DNA of 64,000 nucleotides from Corynespora cassiicola. Lineage: Eukaryota > Ascomycota > Dothideomycetes > Pleosporales > Corynesporascaceae. Below the pieces are notes generated by a model that was not told where the DNA came from, made no database searches, and saw only the letters and a list, made by a program, of their open reading frames with translations. The stretch is from contig JAEUWY010000005.1 of the NCBI GenBank assembly GCA_022059125.1, positions 186,001 to 250,000 on the forward strand, given 5' to 3'. This document shows positions 56,623 through 64,000 of this stretch, piece after piece. The stretch's first letter is position 1; every line of letters starts with the position of its first letter. The translations under genes were made by a program, and so were the position numbers.

Positions 56623-56762
56623 GATTAGGGATTGGGCGGTGGAGAAAGTAAGTTTATGGATGGTTAGAATGGTGGGAAAGAGCAGATAATGAGATTAGGG
56701 ATTGGGCGGTGGAGAAAGTAAGTTTATGGATGGTTAGAATGGTGGGAAAGAGCAGATAATGA
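56623..56762. repeat. Perfect 70-bp tandem duplication
   Basis: Two adjacent identical 70-bp units, 56623-56692 and 56693-56762, each beginning GATTAGGGATTGGGCGG and ending GCAGATAATGA. The flanking bases differ. The absence of any mismatch points to a recent duplication. Confidence 0.95.
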
Positions 56763-58500
56763 GGGGGGTTGAAGGTGGAATATTGTTTTAGGAGTGCGGC
56801 TGAAGATTTAGTTCGAGAGGACATGGACAGAATAGTGGATTCTCGGCTATATATTATCAATGAAGAGATTGAAGCTGGATGGAAGCTAAAGAGTGGGGGG
56901 AATAAGTGGAAGAGGCATGTTTGTTTAGTTGTATTGTGAGATATTTGGCTTTTGAGTGTGTGAAGAACATTTTCAAGGAGACTTTCCCATCTGTTCCCTT
57001 ATTAGATCTTTCAAGTGTCCGCTCTTGGAGCTCCCACTTCCGGAACTAGCACTGCCTTTGGAATATAAATTGAATGACAGAAGAATTCCTTTGGCTTTGA
57101 ATTGCAGTAAAAGTGTAGCATAGTCTAGAAATAGGCATTTTTGGTATCTGGTTATTCTTATTCTATTCTATATAATCTGTTGTGATTGAATATCTGATGC
57201 TTGGCCATGCTTGTTCTCTTACGCACTATTTTCCGTCTCTTTAGATAAGCTTGCCTTGGTTATATTGCATAATTTTTTACACCTTTACATGAACAAGGAG
57301 ATTTATGTCGGAAAAGTGCTAGATTTTCACTATGTTGAGAGAGCGCTCACTGAATGGACACAACCGATATGATAAAAAGTCATCTCAGATAATGCATGGG
57401 CGCAGCGCATGCTTGCTTCTCAATTTCCTTGGCTTCCGTTGCAGCTGGTAGAGGTGCATGATATCCGAGGTCACGAAAACAAAACTGTGCTAGATTGTAT
57501 GCGATCTAGCTTACACGGTGACGGCTGGATGGTGGTGTGGCAAATCCATGTTTACTTTCTCCACAATCTTTGTGGTCGTACGATTCCGACCTGAATTTCT
57601 ATTTCCGATCGAAGATGGAGGCAATGCTAGTCCTTATGATGGACATTCGCACGACGCAGTCTGTGGTGTAGTTGGAAAAACGAAGCTGGTATTCGGAACT
57701 TCGGGGTCGATTATATCCGGGGATTTCGAGCTGTTTTTTTTGGTACGTTGCCGGGCAGAGTCCTTCAAAAATAGATTTTTGTTGATCATCGTGATCTATG
57801 TTTTGTCAATCATTCGGCTGGTAGGGCTGTAAGATTGCTTGTTAGAAGTAGATCTGAGAGTGCAGAGATGGAACCAGGTATCGTTTCGACCATCTCATGT
57901 ACTGATGGTGTGCTCCTCCGGCAAAGTCCTTCAAATAAGAATCATATCTTCAGATGGAAAAGACCGAAAAGGTGGATTATGTTGGCTACATAAGTTCGTG
58001 ACCCGTAGAATGGCCAAGATCCTTGAACCTAAATCCTTCTCGCGCTAAACATGTGCCGTGTTTGGAGCTGTTCGAATCTCTGTTCAGGATTTCTGCCGTA
58101 ATATTGGGAACCAGAAAAGCAGATGAGCGGCTTGGTTGGCTTCCATCGCAAGCCGAGTGAAGAAGGAAAAGAGGAATCACATTGCAGAAGTAACCACTCC
58201 GTGGGATGAGTGATGGTGACTAAAGGAAAGTCGATGACTACTACAAGCCGATATTGCTTCTGGGCCCAGCATGCCCTATCAACCGTAAAAAGAAGAGAAC
58301 GTGTTCGGGTCACAGCCGATAGGGCACAATAAGCAATTTTCATTGCCCTATGCGTAAAAGAAGCCCCTTTTATGGTAAGCCAAATAGCCACCATCGGCGA
58401 TTTAAAGAAACAAAAATTATGAGGGCACCGTGCTTTATAGAACGTCAAAGCAGAGTCATGCATTCCCTGATCTCTGACTTGTCTATCTGCCACACGTGGA

Positions 58501-60158
58501 CTAGTACACGTATACAAATTCCTCCATCTCTCGATCAGTCCTCCCCTGCCACGTTTCCACGTCCATGTATCGATCATCGTTCGGCTGATTCCTATTCGCC
58601 ATGCTCTTCCGCTTCTTATTTTGCCACGCGTAATACAAGAAGAGACAAAAGGTCACCAATGCACAGCCCGCCTGGGTGCCCATGACTGCGATCTTAGCTG
58701 GACGATATTCCGGAGCGTCCCTAGCCTGGAAGGTCTGCGGTCCGATGATGTTTCCGATGCTAAAAGAGCCCGCGATCAGCGAGGCAGAAAATGGACGCTT
58801 GGTGTAGCCCGAAACATTGGACGATATCCACTATCCCGACGAGTCAGAATCCGGTGTTCGAAATCGCTTGGTCAAAGTCACACTCACATTATAATAGACC
58901 GGGAGGGGAGCCACAATGGCGTTGACGAGATATATACCTGCCAGGATGCCCGATCGCTCGCTAGTTGGAAGAAAAGACATCAAGGCGCCGCCGATGATCC
59001 CGGGGATTATACACGCAATGACCCACGCCCATCGATGCGACTGCTTCCGGATTCCGTAGCCGACGAGCAACGTGAAGAATATGCTCACGACGCCTGACGG
59101 CATGTTCATGAGGGCAGCCTGCTTGGGCCTGTATCCCAGGTTCCGAATCAGAGTGGACGAGTAGGTAGTGACGACGCCGCTGGACACCGATAACTGCAGC
59201 AAAAGTTAATCGTCTCCCGAACGAAATCCACACGATTACGCGTGTATCGACCCACCAGAACCACGGCCAGCGTAAGCATCCAAATCTGCGGATCGAGCAC
59301 CGCCTCGAGAATCTCCTTTGGCCGAAACTTGGTCCCCTCGATTCCCGTCCGATTGACGCTCACATGCCTAATCAGCGCCACCTTCTCCTCATCCGTCAAC
59401 CACGTCGCCTTCATCGGCGTATCCGGCAACCAAACTCCCACCGCAACTCCCACGACAACCGTCGCAATTCCCAACACTAGGAACATCATCCTCCACCCGG
59501 CCATGGTCCCGGAGCCACGCTCTACGTGCTGGAACCCATAGGACACGGCACCCCCGACAATCTGGCCCACCCCGAGCCCCAGATACCAGAACGAAAACCG
59601 CGGCGCAGACTCGGATTTGGTGTACCACTGGCTACTAATGAGCAGCAAGCTGGGGCCAATGGTGGCCTCGAAGATGCCCAAGAAGATGCGGCTGACGAGC
59701 AGTGTCCTGTAGTTTGTGGCAGCGGCCCCGCACGCCGTGGCGACGCCCCAGAGCACTACGTTGAGCCCCAGCCACTTGGCTGCGGGCACCTTTTGTAGGA
59801 AGAAGGAGTTTGGGATCTCGAAGACGAGGTAGGCGACGAAGAAGAAGGTGGCGATGTTGCTGAAGTCGTTGCCGCGCAGGGATAGGTCGGACGAGATGCC
59901 CATGACGGCGGCGTAGTTGTAGATTACCTTGTCGAGGAATTGCAGCGTGTAGCAGAGGAACATGAGAGGGACAATGTGCCAGTCTATCTTGCGGCGGAGG
60001 GCGCGGAGGGAGGTGGGGGAGCTTGTGGGGGAGGAGAAGGTGAGTGGAGTGTGCGCGTGTGCGTGCGATTGGAGGTATTGCCATGCTGTGTCTACTCCGC
60101 TGTCGGTATTCTTCTCAGTCGAGGACAGAACGGTAGGTTCTTTATTAGGAGGTGCCAT
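58501..60158 (-). CDS. MFS transporter, anion:cation symporter (ACS, Dal5/Tna1-like) family
   Basis: Plasma-membrane permease of the family that takes up allantoate, nicotinate, pantothenate and other organic anions. Exons 60158-59256, 59193-58888, 58830-58501; 1539 nt, 512 residues. About 12 membrane helices: WHIVPLMFLCYTLQFLDKVI (TM1), NIATFFFVAYLVFEIPNSFF (TM2), LLVSRIFLGIFEATIGPSLL (TM4-5 with the RxFLGxFEA motif), then WRMMFLVLGIATVVVG at the end of the first half. The loop WLTDEEKVALIRHVSVNRTG and FRPKEILEAVLDPQIWML are typical of ACS members. Across intron 1: LAVVL + LSVSSGVVTTYSSTLIRNLG. Across intron 2: LPVYYN + WISSNVSGYTKR, then NIIGPQTFQARDAPEY. The C-terminal tail ends EMEEFVYVY. 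Substrate is unknown; no metabolic cluster lies beside it. Confidence 0.92.
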
Positions 60159-61520
60159 TGATAATCAAAGACCAGCTAAATGTTGGACGTGGGCGAATTG
60201 GGAGAACTGGACCTCGAGCGAGGAATTAGACTCCCCTCCCTTGCTTTTATTTTTTCTTGCTGGGAATGGTCATACCATTGTGACCTTCTCAAAATCTTGT
60301 GTGACAAGAGCCTAAGTTCTGACATGCAGTGCACCCCGCCAGCGTGCCATGAAGCTATCGTGCTGATCCCTGCATTAGCCTTGCACGCCAAGTTTAAGGG
60401 ACTTTTCTGAACAAAATATCATGTACTTGTATGAGCATAGGAAGCGACCTATGGTTGTCGCTCCTATATCATTTTCAACACATTTACACTCAATTCTTTC
60501 TGTAACAGGATAAAACTCACCGTAGAGAAGATGCGTGGTGTTCGATAGCTCGCATGTTGTGTACAGATTTGCTTTCGTATATGCACATGATATATTGCAC
60601 AACGTGCCTAGACCTTGTATTACGCCGACAATAACGCCGTCATGGTTACTGGAATAATCCTAGAGATGCGATTCGTTCAGGATATCTTATACCCAGAACA
60701 CGATTGGTTGCGGATCTTGGTCTCAATAGAGTAGGTGGTGAGATTTGAAATTTGTGCTTGGAAATTCCAGGATGCTGACATATACAAGATCTAGCTGACC
60801 AACAATGACATGTCTCTAGGGTAGTGATGATTGCTCACGTAGCCGTAGCACAAGCTCTGATGTGCATGGAGAGGCGTGACGTTCGAGTGTTGAACTAGTG
60901 GTCGGTGGTTGGAAATATAGCATCATGGTATCAATGTGCCGCAAATACTAAAACTTCGTAGTGAGCAGCGAGCGATAGACATTTCAAATCGTCAAAACTA
61001 GTGGCAAATGGTAGGTGTTGAGCGGTAAAAAACTGCAGCTTACCCTAGCCACAGTTTTAATAAGCCGATAAATAGACTAAAGCTATTTAGATAGCATCGC
61101 GTAGAGGCGTAAAAGTCTAGTTTCTATTGCTTGGGTTGTTTAAGAATACACAGGTAGTTCTATGCTAGTAGAACTACGCTTTCAAGGAATTTTACAGAGG
61201 AAAACTTTGGAAGGCTAGCCTATTCCAACAACCATGAGACTTTTGAGCGTACTCAGAGAAGTAGATATAAGCATACGCTAAAGCACGTCTGTTATGTTTT
61301 TTGTTCCGATCAAAAAGACTCCGTGAGTCCAAACCTATGTCACAAACAAAGAGTGGTATCATCACATCAAGACTTTCAAATACTGGCTGACCGTGTGGGT
61401 ATCATCCCTGCCTTGATTCCGTGTAAAGACCTATGTAGACCGTACCTTTTCCGATCCCATCCCAATGACATGAAAGTTCGATATTGTGTGCTCTTGGACC
61501 ACTGTGCGACATACAACCGG
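60159..61520. other. AT-rich intergenic region, transporter promoter and TRP4 3' flank
   Basis: About 1.36 kb. The middle (60.6-61.3 kb) is AT-rich with short palindromic pieces and looks like decayed DNA, but no element could be identified. Open frames here are shorter than 80 codons until the antisense frames of TRP4 begin. Confidence 0.5.
61154..61177. repeat. Perfect 9-bp inverted repeat, 6-nt loop
   Basis: GTAGTTCTA at 61154-61162 and TAGAACTAC at 61169-61177 are exact reverse complements around TGCTAG. No protein gene flanks it closely; it may be a relic of a transposon or chance. Confidence 0.8.
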
Positions 61521-62812
61521 CTACTGGGCAACCTTGTTTGTGACCTCGACAAACTTCTGCCATTGTCTGTATGCTTCTCCGCTTGCAATGGCCCATTTGG
61601 CCCGGCGGACACCTTCCTTCCAGCGTCCTCCACCAGGCCCTTCTTCCGTGATGACGTTTCCATCATCGCCGTAACCCATGTCACTTGTGTCAGCATCACA
61701 GATACCACTGACAACGAAGAGGGCTGCTGTGTTGATGTACACAAAGTGCAGAATCGGGTCATCGGGAGGCACCTCTCCTAGCAAGATCTTCATGAGAATC
61801 TCGGCATTCTTCTCAGGGCTTTGGCCAGGGGACACATCGGTAAGGGGGTGAGACGGAAGCCCAAAGTCGGCTGGAGATACGGTAAAGTACCGAATCTCCA
61901 CTTCGCCAGTGGACTTGTTCTCGACCAATCTCCAGCAATGAGTAGGCCCGGCACAGGAGAGCTCGTCCAATTCTTCGTCTCCGCAGATGATCATTGCCTT
62001 CTTTACACCAGACTGCCTCATTGACTCGGCAAAGTCGGGACCAATCTCCTTGCGGGCAACACCAATCAAGCGAGCCTCAATCACATCGTCCAATGGATTG
62101 GCCAACGGCCCAAGAAGGTTGAAAATGGTCCTCCATCCTAGCTGTTTGCGAATCGAAGCGGCATGACGGGCACCAGGGTGGAAGATGGGAGCGAAAAGGA
62201 AAGCATAATTTGTGTTGGAGTAGATCTCGTGGATAGTGCTGGGCGTGATGGCGGTAATCTGGGGTGCTTTGGGAGGCGCGCAAGCCAAAAGATCTGCAGA
62301 TCCGGAACGCGAGGTACTCGCACGGTTCCCATGCTTCCCAATCATAAGAAGGGCGCTGGCAAGAATGGACGAAGTGGTGGAAATGTTGAATGTGTTGTGG
62401 GAATCGCCTCCGGTTCCAACAATATCACACTGTTGAGTAGGTTAGTATCAAGAGGGAGTGGACCCACTAAAACATGAATCCTACATACCAATCCGCCGTG
62501 GTAATCCCCCTCCTTCCTTCCTCTTTCGGCAAGGAGCTTTGACAGGCCCGCGGTATCAATGCCCGTCGCATAGTTGCGCATGGCTTCCGAGCATTTTGAC
62601 AGAACGTCAGCCTGGCGATCGCGGTCCGTGAAATGCAGGCACGTCAACAGGGCTCCCGTCTGGACCTCGGACAGACTGTTGGTAAATATCAGAGACAGTG
62701 CAGCGGCAATCTCCGCCGCCGTTGGCTTGGTGGCGGGAGACTCGTGCCACAGACGCTTGAGCAGCGGCGTGATGGACGTCTTGCTATCCTCCTCGCTCAC
62801 TGTAGTGGCCAT
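61521..62812 (-). CDS. TRP4: Anthranilate phosphoribosyltransferase
   Basis: Second committed step of tryptophan synthesis: transfers the phosphoribosyl group of PRPP to anthranilate. Exons 62812-62489 and 62429-61521; 1233 nt, 410 residues. The N-terminal helical domain (SLSEVQTGALLTCLHFT) is followed at the exon junction by GLCDIVGTGGDSHNTFNIST (PRPP-binding loop). KHGNRASTSRSGSADLL, FHPGARHAASIRKQLGWRTI and FNLLGPLANPL follow, all typical. The C-terminus has VYINTAALFVVSG. The monofunctional form is usual for ascomycetes. A TGAGTCA motif 224 bp upstream suggests cross-pathway (CpcA/Gcn4) control. The start at 62812 gives an N-terminus (MATTVSEEDSKTSITPLLKR) that fits the family. It is divergent from MAK21. 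Confidence 0.95.
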
Positions 62813-63270
62813 CGCGAAGGGTCTTCCGGGTTTTCAGGGTCTGGCCGTCTCGGATAGCGCAGGGCTCACTAGGAGCAGAGCTCTAGCGGGGCAGATGGCG
62901 GGATGCACCAATTGCTGTTTTCAGATGAAAAAAGGACGGGCCAATGGATTGTCGACTGTTCCCAGGAGATGTTCCCGGTGAAAACGGAGGCAAGGCAGAG
63001 GAGGACTGGGGGAGGCGGGAGTGAATGGACACGGTTGAGTCACCGGCGGAGGTTTAGGTGAGGTCCCGGCATGGTCCCTCATTCCCCCACTACGCCGATC
63101 CCGGCTAGCCGCACAGGCACACGGCGCCGCAGTTTTTCCGCGCCGACTCACAAATTTCGACGCGCCTCCCAGTCATGCGCGACTTCGACCAACAACGGAG
63201 GGCATGACGAGTCGGAGAACCTTTCTCTGACGTGCCTGACTGTGACGCGACGCGCCCCGAACCATCTCAA
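62813..63270. other. Divergent promoter TRP4 / MAK21
   Basis: A 458-bp shared upstream region holding one Gcn4/CpcA-type site, listed separately. An in-frame ATG at 63232, 13 codons before the chosen MAK21 start, also lies here. Confidence 0.5.
63036..63042. promoter_or_regulatory. TGAGTCA, Gcn4/CpcA-type element upstream of TRP4
   Basis: Exact reverse complement of the TGACTCA element seen near HTS1, placed 224 bp before the TRP4 ATG and 229 bp before the MAK21 ATG. Tryptophan genes are classical targets of cross-pathway control. Confidence 0.6.
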
Positions 63271-64000
63271 ATGGGCAAGAAGCGGACCCATGCCGAGACC
63301 AAGGATGGCTTCACGAAGCCGCCTCCGGACAAGGACCGGATGAGCGCTGCAAAGCAAAAGGAGAAGAGGAAGAACGGCGAGGACAGGCGCCCCAAGGCCG
63401 CGTTGGTATGTTGACGAGACCCCCGCGACCACGCGCACACGGATGCTGATGCCGCGACAGCTCTTCAAGCCCCAGCCCGAGTGGCACACCGTCGAGCTGC
63501 CAGCGCTTCCCACGGTCGACAACCCAACCATCCCACCCCGTTACATCCTCGACGAGCTGCACAAGTATGGCGATGAGCTTCTGGAGGCCGAGGCAGCCGA
63601 GTACCAGGCTTCGTACCTGTCCAAGGATGCCTCGCACCGCTTCATGTCGACCATCATGTCTTCCGGTACCATGGAGGACAAGGTGTCGGCCTTGACACTG
63701 CTGGTCCAAGAGTCGCCGCTGCACACCACCAAGGCGTTGGAGCAGCTTCTCGGTCTGTCACGGAAGAAGAGCAGGAACGCTGCCATGATGGCCCTCGCCG
63801 CGCTGAAGGATCTGATGGGCCAGGGTGTTCTTCTTCCTCCTGACCGGAAGCTGAGGGCCTTTGCAAGGCAACCCGGCCTGATTTGCGCTCTGCAGGGCAA
63901 GAGTGCGCAATGGCGATATGGCGAGAGGCTGCCGGGCCAGCTCGAGAAGGTGCATCTGATTGCATGGGCATTTGAGGACTGGTTAAAGAAGCAGTACTTT
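63271..64000 (+). CDS. MAK21: Ribosome biogenesis protein Mak21/Noc1, 5' part (3' end outside window)
   Basis: CBF/Mak21-family nucleolar protein that, with Noc2, accompanies early pre-60S particles. Exon 1 63271-63405 (MGKKRTHAETKDGF..., basic), intron 63406-63460 (GTATGT...GACAG), exon 2 from 63461 running off the window edge. The coding part visible (225 residues) contains LFKPQPEWHTVELPALP, IPPRYILDELHKYGDELLEA, SALTLLVQESPLHTTKALE, LLGLSRKKSRNAAMMALAAL and DLMGQGVLLPPDRKLRAFAR, which match the start of Mak21. The conserved CBF domain lies beyond the edge. An ATG at 63232 in the same frame could add 13 residues, but MGKKR is the likelier start. Confidence 0.88.

Larger units (their letters stand above)
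49386..58500. other. 9.1-kb gene desert upstream of the C2H2 factor gene
   Basis: Extends from the transcription factor start to the 3' end of the transporter gene. The portion 49.4-56 kb is GC-rich; 56.6-58.4 kb is visibly AT-richer. Open frames reach 260 codons (50844-51635 minus) but show Arg/Gly/Ala-rich noise and no motif. Tandem repeats at 51612, 55266 and 56623 are listed separately. A hidden multi-exon gene with very short exons cannot be excluded. No RNA gene recognised. Confidence 0.55.

Noticed and set aside
56623..56762. TTAGGG in the 70-bp repeat taken as telomeric sequence
   Set aside because: Only one TTAGGG per unit, not arrayed; the telomere repeat would need many consecutive copies.
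1..64000. A biosynthetic gene cluster, defence system or mobile element
   Set aside because: No polyketide/nonribosomal synthase, terpene cyclase, P450 group, NLR, transposase, integrase or reverse transcriptase signature was found. The gene set is housekeeping with one developmental factor.

Overview
This is a nuclear chromosomal segment of a filamentous ascomycete (Pezizomycotina). Genes are monocistronic and carry short spliceosomal introns of about 45-80 nt with GT..AG ends and CTAAC/CTGAC-like branch sites. Every recognisable protein is of fungal type (Ssk2-class MAPKKK, Mep/Amt permease, EMC5, Sas10, Tsc10, Odc, Dna2, Cwf19, Npa3, a FlbC-like zinc-finger factor, an ACS-family transporter, Trp4, Mak21). 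The class within Pezizomycotina cannot be fixed from the sequence alone.

Layout. (1) 1-7.3 kb is the accessory-looking end. It holds the 3' part of an aminoglycoside-phosphotransferase-like (APH) gene, a small single-pass membrane protein, a clearly dead second APH-like gene with frameshifts and stops, and an unidentified lysine-rich coding remnant lying head-to-head with it. Homopolymer tracts close the segment. (2) 7.3-14.2 kb holds histidyl-tRNA synthetase and the HOG-pathway MAPKKK, both on the minus strand. (3) A 4.0-kb upstream region with GATA-factor motifs precedes an ammonium permease at 18.2-20.0 kb. (4) 20.6-40.6 kb is a dense housekeeping block: EMC5, a luciferase-domain protein, SAS10/UTP3, TSC10, a mitochondrial oxodicarboxylate carrier, DNA2, CWF19 and NPA3/GPN1. 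(5) 40.6-58.5 kb is almost empty. A single intronless C2H2 transcription factor sits between a 7.8-kb and a 9.1-kb desert rich in microsatellites. (6) 58.5-64 kb holds an ACS-family transporter, TRP4 and the 5' part of MAK21.

The genes do not form a biosynthetic or defence cluster. Links between them come from general cell biology and promoter motifs. TRP4 and HTS1 each have a Gcn4/CpcA-type TGACTCA site. DNA2 has two ACGCGT boxes close to its start. SAS10 and MAK21 are both ribosome-assembly factors. CWF19 and NPA3 share a 255-bp divergent promoter.

Exon boundaries were worked out by hand from splice signals, reading-frame continuity and remembered family motifs. They agree in frame for every multi-exon gene but are not transcript-verified. 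I found no tRNA or rRNA gene, no CRISPR, no intact transposon and no convincing undescribed system. The most unusual items are the decayed 5' end, the 18-kb near-empty neighbourhood of the zinc-finger gene, and some unusual splicing (11-nt micro-exon, GC-AG intron, stop-free 48-nt introns).
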